A stretch of 64,000 bases of DNA from CAG-103 sp963627135 (GTDB taxonomy: Bacteria; Bacillota; Clostridia; Oscillospirales; Oscillospiraceae). Location: the NCBI GenBank assembly GCA_963627135.1, contig CAVFZY010000007.1, positions 132,213-196,212 of the forward strand, read 5' to 3'. Every line of letters begins with the position of its first letter. Position 1 is the stretch's first letter. Made by a program: the position numbers and the translations under genes. Shown one piece after another: positions 15,661-24,018 of this stretch. The notes below the pieces were generated by a model. It was given only the letters and a program-made list of their open reading frames with translations, was not told the DNA's origin and did not search any database.

Positions 15661-15764
15661 GAAAGCACAAACCATCCGGAGCACCCATGCGCTGCGCTTC
15701 GGCCGGAACATCCGGCGGGCGGCGTGTGGGATACACATTTAATAATCGTTCAGGAGGCAATCAC

Positions 15765-17756
15765 ATGATAACCGATATGAAAGATGCGAAAATCTTCTCG
15801 CCCCTGCAGCTGGGCAGAACGACGCTGAAAAACCGTATCGCCATGGCGCCGATGAGCATGCACTATGAGGCGACCAACGGCACGGTGCCCAAGCAGCTCG
15901 CGGATATTTTTGTGCGCCGCGCAGAGGGCGGCGCCGGCTACGTCGTCATCGACGCGGTCACGGTCGATCATAAGTATTGGTACATCGGCAAGACGACCGC
16001 GCTGGACAAGGACTCCCTTGTCCCGCAGTTTGCCGCCTTTGCCAAGCGCGTGAGCGATGCCGGCAGCACGCTCTTCCCGCAGCTCATTCACCCGGGCCCG
16101 GAGTCCATCTGCGCGCTCAAGGGCATCACGCCGCTCGGCCCGTCCGTGAACACGAACGCCAACGGAGCCGTCAGCCGCCCGATCACCATTGACGAGATCC
16201 ACAAGGTCGTCAAGCAGTACGGCCAGGCCGCGCGCCGCGCCGAAGAGGCCGGCTGCGGCGGCATTGCCCTGCACGTCGCGCATGCTTATATGCTGCCGGG
16301 TGCCTTCCTCAGCCCGCTGCGCAACAAGCGCATGGATGAGTACGGCGGCTGCATCGACAACCGTGCGCGCCTGATCCTGGAGATCATTGAAGAGTGCCGC
16401 CGCAACATCAGCCCCGATTTCCCGATCGTGCTGCGTGTCTCCGGTTCCGAGCGTGAGCCGGGCGGCAACTCTCTGGATGAAATGCTTTACCTCGCCCCGA
16501 AGTTCGAGGCCGCGGGTGTGGACATGCTCGAGGTCTCCGGCGGCGTCCAGTACGAGGGCCTTCAGAACATCCTTCCTTCCCACAGCCAGAAGATCGGCCT
16601 GAACGTCTACGAGGCGTCGGAGATCAAGAAGGTCGTGAACATCCCGGTTTTCGTTGTCGGCAAGATCAACGATGTGCGCTACGCTGCCGATCTGGTCGAG
16701 CGCGGTCTGGTGGACGGCGTGTCTATGGGCCGTCCTTTGCTCGCAGACCCCGACCTTCCGAAGAAGGCGTACGAAAACCGCTTTGATGACATCACGCCCT
16801 GCGGCTCCTGCGGCGGCCGGTGCATCACGCCGGAAGATCCGCATCACCCGGTCTGCAAGTGCCACATCAACCCGCTCGTCGGCCACGAGTATGACTATCC
16901 GTTCAACCCGGCCGACAAGCCGAAGAAGGTCCTCGTCATTGGCGCCGGCCCCGGCGGCATGTACACCGCTGTCACGGCGGCCGAGCGCGGCCACGACGTC
17001 ACCGTCTGGGAAAAGAGCAAGCAGATCGGCGGTCAGCTGAATCTGGCGGTCGTCTCTCCCGGCAAGCAGGAGATGTGCAAGTGGCTCACGCATCTGAACT
17101 ACCGCGCCAAGAAGGCCGGCGTGAAGTTCGAGTTCAAGAAGGAAGCCACGGTCGAGAACGTGAAGGAATTCGCGCCCGATGCCGTCGTCGTCGCCACCGG
17201 CGCGACGCCGCTCATCCCGACCTTCATCAAGGGCGTCGGCAACTATCCGGTCATCACCACCCATGACATCCTCAGCCGCAAGGTCACCATCCCGAAGGGC
17301 ACGGTCTGCATCCTCGGCGGCGGCGAAGTCGCCTGCGAGACGGCCGAAATGCTCATGGCCGACGCGCGCCCGAACTCCTTTGCTACTACCGGCAGCATCG
17401 GCGACGTGGAGGTCACGCTCGTTGAGATGCAGCCGCAGCTCATGACCGGCGTCTGCCTGCCGAACCGCAACATTGCGCTTGCCAGCCTGCGCCGCGAGGG
17501 CGTCAAGAGCTACATCAACTCCAAGGTGCTCGAAGTGACCGAGCACGAGGTCAAGATCCAGCACAAGGACGGCACGGAAGAGTGGCTCAAGGGCTTTGAT
17601 TACATCGTCCTCGGCCTCGGCTCCCGCAAGTACGATCCGCTGTCCGAAGCGCTCAAGGCGTTTGTGCCGGAGGTCCACGTCATCGGCGACGCCATCAAGC
17701 CGGGTCAGTCCAGCGATGCCATGCATCAGGGCTTCCACGTCGGCTACGAGCTGTAA
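15765..17756 (+). CDS. baiH: BaiH, NADH:flavin oxidoreductase of bile acid 7-dehydroxylation
   Basis: A 663-residue flavoprotein related to BaiCD (C. scindens BaiH is about 661). The barrel shows KIFSPLQLGRTTLKNRI, MAPMSMHYEA, LIHPGPES and LSPLRNKRMDEYGG. The cluster motif is CGSCGGRCI with Cys pairs in VCKCHINP. NAD and FAD folds are GAGPGGMYTAVTAAERG and GGGEVACETAEMLM. BaiH was first linked to 7-beta substrates and acts as a flavin reductase in the reductive arm of the pathway. Several residues of the reference protein (NTNANG, GVSMGRPLLADPDL) are recognisable. ATG at 15765 with AGGAGG at 15752 defines the start; upstream in-frame codons have no site. It stands alone on the plus strand, followed by a terminator at 17827. 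Confidence 0.92.
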   Translation: MITDMKDAKIFSPLQLGRTTLKNRIAMAPMSMHYEATNGTVPKQLADIFVRRAEGGAGYVVIDAVTVDHKYWYIGKTTALDKDSLVPQFAAFAKRVSDAGSTLFPQLIHPGPESICALKGITPLGPSVNTNANGAVSRPITIDEIHKVVKQYGQAARRAEEAGCGGIALHVAHAYMLPGAFLSPLRNKRMDEYGGCIDNRARLILEIIEECRRNISPDFPIVLRVSGSEREPGGNSLDEMLYLAPKFEAAGVDMLEVSGGVQYEGLQNILPSHSQKIGLNVYEASEIKKVVNIPVFVVGKINDVRYAADLVERGLVDGVSMGRPLLADPDLPKKAYENRFDDITPCGSCGGRCITPEDPHHPVCKCHINPLVGHEYDYPFNPADKPKKVLVIGAGPGGMYTAVTAAERGHDVTVWEKSKQIGGQLNLAVVSPGKQEMCKWLTHLNYRAKKAGVKFEFKKEATVENVKEFAPDAVVVATGATPLIPTFIKGVGNYPVITTHDILSRKVTIPKGTVCILGGGEVACETAEMLMADARPNSFATTGSIGDVEVTLVEMQPQLMTGVCLPNRNIALASLRREGVKSYINSKVLEVTEHEVKIQHKDGTEEWLKGFDYIVLGLGSRKYDPLSEALKAFVPEVHVIGDAIKPGQSSDAMHQGFHVGYEL

Positions 17757-17826
17757 GGCACCGTAGATTCTCTTTGCAATTACTCCTTTTCATCCTCTTA
17801 CTCCTTTCAATCTTATCACAGCGCGA

Positions 17827-17858
17827 GGGCCCGCCGGATGCACACCGGCGGGCCTTTT
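17827..17858 (+). terminator. intrinsic terminator after baiH
   Basis: GGCCCGCCGG (17828-17837) pairs with CCGGCGGGCC (17845-17854) around a 7-base loop and is followed by TTTT. It lies 72 bp after the baiH stop and separates baiH from the regulator gene. Confidence 0.85.
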
Positions 17859-17926
17859 GCCACTTTTCACTTTTTGTAACGCAATCGGGAGAATGTTCGA
17901 AAATTTGAATTTCGTTCACTTGTTTT

Positions 17927-19261
17927 TTGCATGAAAAGCTGTTAATCTATAAACAGAAACATTGCCGGTTGTCCGTTTGTAAGCCGTATCGTTATCACGA
18001 ATGGGGGCCAAACACGTTGAAGAGAAAAAACAGGCCGCTCTGCGAAACGCCGCGCAGCGGATATTTCTGCGGGCCGGACAAGTATCTCCGGCTTCAGGAG
18101 CATACCATTAGTGAGGAGCTGTTCCCCATTATGGAGGCGGACAGCTATTTTGTGCTTGTCCGTAGCGGCAGCGGCAGCTTTATCATCAACGGGGAGGAGT
18201 TCCCTGTACAGCCGGGCTGTGTTGCGTGGATCCAGTGCTCGCAGGTGCTGACGATCTGCCCCCGGTTCGGGGAAGCGCTCAAGCTCTGGGTCGCGGCATT
18301 TGATTATCAGCTTTTGAGCTACTATATGTTCAACCAGATCACGAACCTGCGCGAGATCGAGATCGTCACCGGCCTGCCCGTAATTGGCCCGAATGGGGAC
18401 GATGTCAAGGAGATCGCGCGGCTGCTGGGACAGTTCCGGCGCCTGAGCGCAAAAAACAGCTGCGGCTCGGCGGTGATCCGCAGTTCGTTCCTGCGCAAGA
18501 TCGAGCTGCTGTATAACCGTGCCGCCGCGCGGCGCAGGGCGCAGTATTCGCTGCTGGACATGCCGTTCGGCCGGCGTGCCAGTCTCTATATCGCCACGCA
18601 CAGCACGGCGGAGCTCACGGCGGCCTCGGTCGCGGAGGCTGTCTCGTCCGATGCGGATGAGACGGCGCTCAACCATGCGCTGCTCATCGCGACGGGGCTG
18701 AACTTCAGCCAGTATGTCAACCGCACGCGCCTGATCCTGGCCATGTCGTATTTTCTGTATGACAGCCTGCCGTTTGACTATGTGTCGTCCATCTCCGGCT
18801 TTCATATGAGCATCACGTTTTTCCGCCGCTTCAAGGCGCTGACCGGTATGACCCCGCAGGGCTACCTCAACGAAATGCTCAGCGACGGGAAAGACGGCCG
18901 GGTTTACCGCGGCATGATCATGAGCGAGACGCTCATTTCCGCCATCAGCTATCTGTATGAAAATATGGCCGAGCCGATCGACGCCGAAAAGATTGCGCGC
19001 GATCTCTACACGTCGGAGAACATCCTGCGTGTGCAGCTTAAAACGCGTTTGAACTCCAGTTACAAGCAGATCCTGTCCATGTTCCGCGTGCGCTACGCGG
19101 AGGCGCTGCTTACAACGACGGATCTGCCGACGGTCGATATTGCGATGGAAACGGGCTTCGGCTCCGATCGGACGATGGGTCGTGTGTTTTACGCGCTCAA
19201 CAAGATGTCGCCGGGCGAGTTCCGCAAACAGAGAGGACAGGGGAGAAAGCAGCATGCCTAA
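17927..19261 (+). CDS. AraC/XylS-family regulator with two C-terminal DNA-binding domains
   Basis: A cytoplasmic transcription regulator. An N-terminal cupin sensor (about residues 50-150, with FVLVRSGSGSFIINGEEF and VQPGCVAWI) is followed by two AraC-type domains. One is near 215-315 (VSSISGFHMSITFFRRFKAL then GMTPQGYL) and one near 340-440 (VDIAMETGFGSDRTMGRVFY then KMSPGEFRK). Most AraC proteins have a single domain. The frame opens with TTG at 17927, but residues 1-30 look non-coding; TTG at 18017 after GGGGG would give about 414 residues and is a serious alternative. It lies between baiH and the baiA-led operon. C. scindens has AraC-type bar genes beside its bai operon, so bile acid control is the likely role. 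Confidence 0.8.
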   Translation: MHEKLLIYKQKHCRLSVCKPYRYHEWGPNTLKRKNRPLCETPRSGYFCGPDKYLRLQEHTISEELFPIMEADSYFVLVRSGSGSFIINGEEFPVQPGCVAWIQCSQVLTICPRFGEALKLWVAAFDYQLLSYYMFNQITNLREIEIVTGLPVIGPNGDDVKEIARLLGQFRRLSAKNSCGSAVIRSSFLRKIELLYNRAAARRRAQYSLLDMPFGRRASLYIATHSTAELTAASVAEAVSSDADETALNHALLIATGLNFSQYVNRTRLILAMSYFLYDSLPFDYVSSISGFHMSITFFRRFKALTGMTPQGYLNEMLSDGKDGRVYRGMIMSETLISAISYLYENMAEPIDAEKIARDLYTSENILRVQLKTRLNSSYKQILSMFRVRYAEALLTTTDLPTVDIAMETGFGSDRTMGRVFYALNKMSPGEFRKQRGQGRKQHA

Positions 19262-19847
19262 TGAACGTTCATCCGGCCCGGCCTTTGACAGCACGCAGGA
19301 CGATAAAGCCGTTCTGGCCGGTGCGCATGATTATTTTGTCAACAACGTCCTGCCCAGCGATATCAAGGCCTGCATCCGGCACATCAAAGCGCCGACGCTC
19401 TATGTCAACAATCATGACGAGACGTTCCTGCTCGTTCGCAGCGGCTGCGGCACGCTGACGGTCAACGGCCTAGACTACCGCCTGAAGCCGAACACGCTCA
19501 TCAACCTCGGCCCGTTCCATCGCTACCGCTATCTGCCGGATGACGGCGAAGTGCTCGAGATCGCCGAGAGCCGCATGAACAGCGGTACCTACGTCTATCT
19601 GGTGGCGAATCCGTATATGAAGTTCGAGCAGTTTTATGTCCCGTCCGAGCCGCCGGTCGTGGCGCTCAGCGGGCTGTACGCCGAGATCGCGAACGATGCC
19701 ATGAACGGCATCCTTGCTGAGACGGAAAAGCAGTCGCCCGATCAGCTCCAGCTCTGTTTTTGCTATATGATGGACCTGCTGGGTATCCTGACCGAGAAAA
19801 TGCCGCGTGCGTATTTCCACCAAACACCGGAGTCCTCAAAGGACTGA
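19254..19847 (+). CDS. HTH-less cupin sensor protein, partner of the AraC regulator
   Basis: A 197-residue protein. ATG at 19254 overlaps the regulator stop by 8 bp and has a GGGGAG site. Its core (FLLVRSGCGTLTVNGLDY, LKPNTLINLGPFHRYRYLP) matches the cupin sensor half of the upstream regulator (FVLVRSGSGSFIINGEEF). A helical C-terminus without any helix-turn-helix follows. It therefore looks like a stand-alone copy of the sensor domain, probably arising by duplication. It could bind the same effector and modulate the regulator by hetero-oligomerisation. That function is inference. A terminator at 19869 follows. Confidence 0.75.
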   Translation: MPNERSSGPAFDSTQDDKAVLAGAHDYFVNNVLPSDIKACIRHIKAPTLYVNNHDETFLLVRSGCGTLTVNGLDYRLKPNTLINLGPFHRYRYLPDDGEVLEIAESRMNSGTYVYLVANPYMKFEQFYVPSEPPVVALSGLYAEIANDAMNGILAETEKQSPDQLQLCFCYMMDLLGILTEKMPRAYFHQTPESSKD

Positions 19848-19868
19848 ACATCAAAAACGGAATATGTC

Positions 19869-19919
19869 GACAAAGCCTCAAAAGCGGCGACGGCCGTCTT
19901 TTGGGGCTTTGTCATTTTT
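19869..19919 (+). terminator. intrinsic terminator after the regulator pair
   Basis: GACAAAGCCTCAAAAG pairs with CTTTTGGGGCTTTGTC with one mismatch and is followed by ATTTTTG. It isolates the regulator pair from the baiA-led operon. Confidence 0.85.
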
Positions 19920-20117
19920 GCCACGAAATCTGATGTGAAACCTGATTTTTTGTCGTTTTTAACGATAGGGAAACAGGAGGTATCGGCCGGAAGAACGGCG
20001 CAGATAATGTTAAAATATTATCGTTCCTTAACAAAAAGCATAATAGCTGGTGTGTGTCCGGGGTGACGGGAAAGCTCCGGAGAAGTCAAAGATTTGCGTT
20101 AAGAAAGGACAAAGATC
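19920..20117 (+). promoter_or_regulatory. leader region of the baiA-led operon
   Basis: No gene is seen in these 198 bp. GATAAT at 20003-20008 and ATTATC at 20017-20022 form a 20-bp palindrome in an AT-rich stretch. Downstream TTATCG with CATAAT/TAATAG could be promoter elements, but the match is only fair. The 11-bp words of the baiCD-baiH region are not repeated here, so a different site type may be used. AAGAAAGGAC supplies the ribosome binding site for the SDR gene. Confidence 0.4.
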
Positions 20118-20885
20118 ATGTTTGAAAAAGAATTCAAAGACAAAGTCGTTCTGGTGACTGGCGGTAGCCGCGGTATCGGCTTCGCGACCGTTAAGGGCTT
20201 TCTCGCTGCGGGCGCGAAGGTGTATTTCCTGAGCCACTACGAAGAGACCGGCGCCAAGGCTCTGGCCGCGCTCAAGGAGATCAACCCGGACTATGAGGTC
20301 ATGACCAAGGCCATCGACCTGTGCGACTACAAGGCCGTTCAGGCGCTGTATAAGGAGATCGAGTCCACGTGGGGCCGCCTGGACGTGCTCGTCAACAACG
20401 CCGGCACCGATTCCAGCACCTGGTTGACCAAGCTCAAGCAGTCCGAGTGGGACTCCGTCTGCGACCTGAACATGAAGGGACCCTTCACCATGATCAAGTA
20501 TGCGATCCCGTATCTTGTCAAGACCAAGGGCTGCGTGGTCAACACCGCTTCCGTCGCCGGCGTTTACGGCTCTCCCACTGGTCTGCCGTATCCTGCCTCC
20601 AAGGCTGGCCTGATCGCCATGACCAAGTCCATCGCCTATTCCTTCGCCAACAAGGGTGTGCGTGTCAACGCCGTCGCTCCTGGCGTCGTTGCGACTGACC
20701 TGGTTGCAAATCTCCCCCAGTTCGCCAAGGACTCCATCGGCGACACCATCCCGTTCAAGCGCTTTGCGCAGCCGGAAGAGATCGCCAACGGCATCCTGTT
20801 CCTCGCTTCCAGCGCCGCATCCTACATTACGGGTGTCTGCCTGCAGATCGACGGCGGTTATCGTCCGAACAACCAGCCGGCCTGA
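20118..20885 (+). CDS. baiA: BaiA-type 3-alpha-hydroxysteroid dehydrogenase (SDR)
   Basis: A 255-residue classical SDR. The cofactor motif TGGSRGIGFA matches BaiA (TGGTRGIGFA). Asn118, Ser145, Tyr158 and Lys162 (in YPASKAG) form the catalytic tetrad, and APGVVATD and DGGYRPN resemble the BaiA C-terminus. BaiA oxidises the 3-alpha-hydroxyl of bile acid CoA with NAD+ at the start of the pathway and reduces it at the end. It is the first gene of a seven-gene plus-strand operon, 57 bp before baiB. The residues at the end of strand 2 (FLSHYEE) differ from BaiA2 as I recall it, so cofactor choice is uncertain. Another bile acid or steroid SDR specificity cannot be excluded. Confidence 0.75.
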   Translation: MFEKEFKDKVVLVTGGSRGIGFATVKGFLAAGAKVYFLSHYEETGAKALAALKEINPDYEVMTKAIDLCDYKAVQALYKEIESTWGRLDVLVNNAGTDSSTWLTKLKQSEWDSVCDLNMKGPFTMIKYAIPYLVKTKGCVVNTASVAGVYGSPTGLPYPASKAGLIAMTKSIAYSFANKGVRVNAVAPGVVATDLVANLPQFAKDSIGDTIPFKRFAQPEEIANGILFLASSAASYITGVCLQIDGGYRPNNQPA

Positions 20886-20941
20886 TTTTTCACCACGCAC
20901 TGCGGTCAGTTCCGAGAACGAAAAGATAGGAGTCTGCCACT

Positions 20942-22465
20942 ATGGAGCGCACATCGCACCTCAACATTTTTAATCAGGACGCCGAGAGCTTCTTTACACC
21001 CGGCAAGCAGTTGGCGAACATCACCCGCGTGAAGCCGGATGCGCCGGCGGTCATTTACGTTTCCCCGGAAAACAAGGAGTCTGCCATGACATGGCGGGAG
21101 CTCCACGAGCTCTCGAACCGCATTGCCTGGTATCTGCTCGGTCAGGGCATCGGCCCGGGCAAGAGCGTGCTCGCCGCGCTGCCGAACATCCCGACGCACA
21201 TCGCGCTCGCATTCGGCATCTGGAAGACCGGCGCCTGCTACGTGCCGGTGTCCAACCGCGCGCCGCAGCGCAACCTGATGGAGATCTGTGCGTGTGTGTC
21301 TCCGGCGCTCGTCATCACCAACCGCAAAAAGCCTGACGGTTATCCCGGCCTGAGCACGGCGGAACTCAGAACACTGTGCGCGGACTGCCCAGCGGACATG
21401 CCACCTGATGTGCTCGCCATCCCCAATCTTGCCAACTGCTCCGGAGGCACGACGGGGAAGACGAAGGTCATCGAACAGGACATGCCGGCAGGGGAGAGCG
21501 ACGAAGGCCTGCGGATCTGGTTCGCCGTGTCCGGCATGCGCTTTGAGATGCGTCAGCTGCTCGCGGGTCCGCTGTTTCACGGCGCGCCGCACTCGGCGGC
21601 CTTCAACGGCCTCTACTGCGGCAACACGCTCGTCATGCCGGCCAAGCTCGACGCCGAGACGATCGTGCGGCTCATCAAAAAGTACCGCATCGAGTATGTC
21701 CAGATGGTGCCGACGCTCATGCAGCGCATCAGCTGTATGCCCGGCTTCCGGAAGGAAGACCTGGCGAGCCTCAAGGTGCTGTGCCACACCGGCGGCGTCT
21801 GCTCGCAGGATCTCAAGCGCGAATGGCTTCAGATCATCCCGCCCGAACGGCTCTACGAGATGTACGCCATGACCGAGTGCATCGGCATGACGTCCATCCG
21901 CGGCGACGAGTGGCTGCGCCATCCCGGCAGCGTCGGTAAGATGCACTGCGGCCGGGTGTCCATCCGCGGCGAGGACGGCCGTGAGCTGCCCACCGGCGAG
22001 ATCGGCGAGATCTTCATGTCCTGGGGCGACAACAGCCCGCGTGTGACATATAAGAACATCCCGCCGCTGCCGACGGACAGCGAGGGCTTCCGCAGTGTCG
22101 GCGACATGGGCTATGTGGATGCGGAAGGCTACCTGTACTTTGCCGACCGCCGCAGCGACATGATTGTCACCGGCGGTGAGAACGTCTTTGCCGCCGAGGT
22201 CGAGATGGTGCTCAAAAAGCATCCGAAGGTGGTCGACGCCGTGGTCATCGGCCTGCCGGATCCCGATTGGGGCCACCGCATCCACGCCATCGTGGAGACG
22301 AACGGCCCGGTCGGCAGCAAGGAGCTCATCCGGTTCGCACTCAATTATCTCCCCCCGTACAAGATCCCCAAATCCATTGAATTTGTCGATCGCATCCCCG
22401 TCAACGAAAACGGGAAGGTCGTGCGCAGCAAGCTCATCGAGGACAGCCTCGCCAAGGGCTACTGA
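20942..22465 (+). CDS. baiB: bile acid--CoA ligase
   Basis: A 507-residue ANL-superfamily adenylating enzyme (C. scindens BaiB is about 520). It activates the C24 carboxylate of cholate to its CoA thioester with ATP. It has the P-loop SGGTTGKTK, the BaiB-typical GPLFHGAPHSAAFNGL and QMVPTLMQRIS, the adenylate motif YEMYAMTECIG, the hinge YFADRRSDMIVTGGENVFA and the C-terminal catalytic lysine in NENGKVVR. The N-terminal phrase FFTPGKQL is also shared with BaiB. ATG at 20942 has GATAGGAG upstream. Position between the BaiA-like SDR and BaiG supports the assignment. Confidence 0.92.
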   Translation: MERTSHLNIFNQDAESFFTPGKQLANITRVKPDAPAVIYVSPENKESAMTWRELHELSNRIAWYLLGQGIGPGKSVLAALPNIPTHIALAFGIWKTGACYVPVSNRAPQRNLMEICACVSPALVITNRKKPDGYPGLSTAELRTLCADCPADMPPDVLAIPNLANCSGGTTGKTKVIEQDMPAGESDEGLRIWFAVSGMRFEMRQLLAGPLFHGAPHSAAFNGLYCGNTLVMPAKLDAETIVRLIKKYRIEYVQMVPTLMQRISCMPGFRKEDLASLKVLCHTGGVCSQDLKREWLQIIPPERLYEMYAMTECIGMTSIRGDEWLRHPGSVGKMHCGRVSIRGEDGRELPTGEIGEIFMSWGDNSPRVTYKNIPPLPTDSEGFRSVGDMGYVDAEGYLYFADRRSDMIVTGGENVFAAEVEMVLKKHPKVVDAVVIGLPDPDWGHRIHAIVETNGPVGSKELIRFALNYLPPYKIPKSIEFVDRIPVNENGKVVRSKLIEDSLAKGY

Positions 22466-22531
22466 GCACGCGGAAGGAAACTAACTGTCATACGGCTTTG
22501 TGCCGCAAACACTAGACAGGAGAATGTATTT

Positions 22532-23953
22532 ATGGAAAACAACAAAAGCTACATGAAAGGCTTTGTGCCCTACGCCATCGCGGCGGCAGTGCTGAGCCTT
22601 TGCGGCGGCTTCACCGCTTCGGTGCCGACCGCCATTTCCACGGCCTGGAACGCGGACGCGTCCCTGACCTTCATCACGCTGGCTTACTCCCTGGCCGCCG
22701 CCGCCATGGCGCCGATCATGGGCAAGCTCGGCGGCGTGATCGGCCGCAGAAAGCTGCTGCTGACCGCCATGGGCATCTACACCGTCGGCCAGGCGCTCAT
22801 CGCCATCTGCCCGCAGAACATCCCGCTGCTGCTCGTGTTCCGCTTCATGGTCGGTATCGGCGCTGCCGGCATCGCCCCGGTCGTCATGTCCTACATCATG
22901 ATGGAGTTCCCGCCCGAGAAGATGGGCCAGGGCTTCACGATCTACATGGCGCTTGCCTGCGGCATGGTCATTTTTGGACCCACCGTCGGCGGCATCGTCA
23001 TGAAGGTCATCGGCACGGCCAATGCATGGCGCATCGTCATGTGGATCTGCGCCGCGCTGTGTGTGATCTCGTTTATCATCTGCTTTGCAAAAGTCAAGGA
23101 TAACCCGAACATCCCCAAAGGCACCATGCAGGGCTTTGACTGGGCGGGCGCCGTGTTCGTCCTGCTCATGTTCGGCGCACTCGTCTGCGTGCCCACCTTC
23201 GGCCAGCAGAATGGCTGGACCAGCGTTACGACGCTCGTATCCGTCGCTGTGGCCATCGTCGCACTCATCGTCCTCTTCGCGGTCGAGAAGAAGGCCTCCA
23301 GCCCGATCCTCAACGGCAAGTTCATGGCGCGCAAGAACTTTGTGCTCCCTGTCATCGTCATGCTGCTCACCCAGGGCCTCATGACCGCCTGCCTGACCGA
23401 GATCATCCGCTTCGGCTACGCCATCGACAAGGCCACCGTGGCCAGCGTCGCCATGAGCATCGAGTACCTCGGCATGGCCATCGGCACCATCGTCCTCGGC
23501 CCCATGGCCGATAAGAAGGAGCCCAAGGTCGTGGCTGCCATCGCGCTCGTGTTCGTTGCCATCGGCTCTCTGATCATGCTCTTCATCGGCGAGAACGCCG
23601 GTATCCTTCAGATGGGCGGCGCGCTGTTCTTCGTCGGTCTCGGCATCGGCGGCAACGGCACCATCTTCATGAAGGTCGCCCTGTCCGGGGTTGCTCCGGC
23701 TGAGTCCTCCTCCGCCTCCGGCACGTACAATGTGTTCAGAGATATGACCTCTCCGTTCGGCGTTGCCATCTTCGTGCCCATGTTCGTCACGGGCATGACC
23801 AAGAAGGCTGCCACCGGCATGGCCGTGCCTGCCGCTGCTGCCAGCGCGCTGCACTCCGTGGCCCTTGTCCAACTCGCCTGCGTCATCGTCGGCATTGTGG
23901 TCTGCTTCCTGATCCCGAGCGTGCACAAGAAGGCTGACGCTGCCCAGGAGTAA
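22532..23953 (+). CDS. baiG: bile acid transporter, MFS family
   Basis: A 473-residue polytopic membrane protein with about 14 hydrophobic segments, the DHA2-like MFS layout of BaiG (477 in C. scindens). BaiG imports unconjugated primary bile acids with protons. Shared phrases include KGFVPYAIAA near the start, a motif-A region GGVIGRRKLL, the cytoplasmic segment VEKKASSPILNGKFMARKNF followed by LTQGLMTA, and GPMADKKEPK. The ending FLIPSVHKKADA is basic and probably cytoplasmic. AGGAGAAT precedes ATG at 22532. It follows baiB by 66 bp with no terminator. Confidence 0.92.
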   Translation: MENNKSYMKGFVPYAIAAAVLSLCGGFTASVPTAISTAWNADASLTFITLAYSLAAAAMAPIMGKLGGVIGRRKLLLTAMGIYTVGQALIAICPQNIPLLLVFRFMVGIGAAGIAPVVMSYIMMEFPPEKMGQGFTIYMALACGMVIFGPTVGGIVMKVIGTANAWRIVMWICAALCVISFIICFAKVKDNPNIPKGTMQGFDWAGAVFVLLMFGALVCVPTFGQQNGWTSVTTLVSVAVAIVALIVLFAVEKKASSPILNGKFMARKNFVLPVIVMLLTQGLMTACLTEIIRFGYAIDKATVASVAMSIEYLGMAIGTIVLGPMADKKEPKVVAAIALVFVAIGSLIMLFIGENAGILQMGGALFFVGLGIGGNGTIFMKVALSGVAPAESSSASGTYNVFRDMTSPFGVAIFVPMFVTGMTKKAATGMAVPAAAASALHSVALVQLACVIVGIVVCFLIPSVHKKADAAQE

Positions 23954-24018
23954 ACCGCTCCCACATTTCCCTTGACTGAATTCAGTGCACTTTGCGCAGA
24001 AAGGATTGTCATCACATT

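Larger units (their letters stand above)
15151..15764. promoter_or_regulatory. 614-bp divergent bai regulatory region
   Basis: This region between baiCD (minus) and baiH (plus) has no credible gene: its open frames lack ribosome binding sites and are in different base composition from the genes. It is AT-rich compared with the coding DNA. Three 10-11 bp words each occur twice: AATGTGGCGT, AATGTACAAAA and GCGACATGGC. A plus-strand promoter is visible at 15631-15660. On the minus strand TACAAT (15303-15308) could be a -10 for baiCD, but no good -35 precedes it, as expected if an activator is needed. The AraC-type regulator at 17927 is the natural candidate. Confidence 0.7.

Noticed and set aside
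15251..15764. Open frames in the baiCD-baiH intergenic region
   Set aside because: None has a ribosome binding site or domain, and they overlap each other in several frames; the region reads as regulatory.
15750..17738. 662-residue minus-strand open frame opposite baiH
   Set aside because: Antisense shadow with Asp/Arg/Val-rich low-complexity translation.
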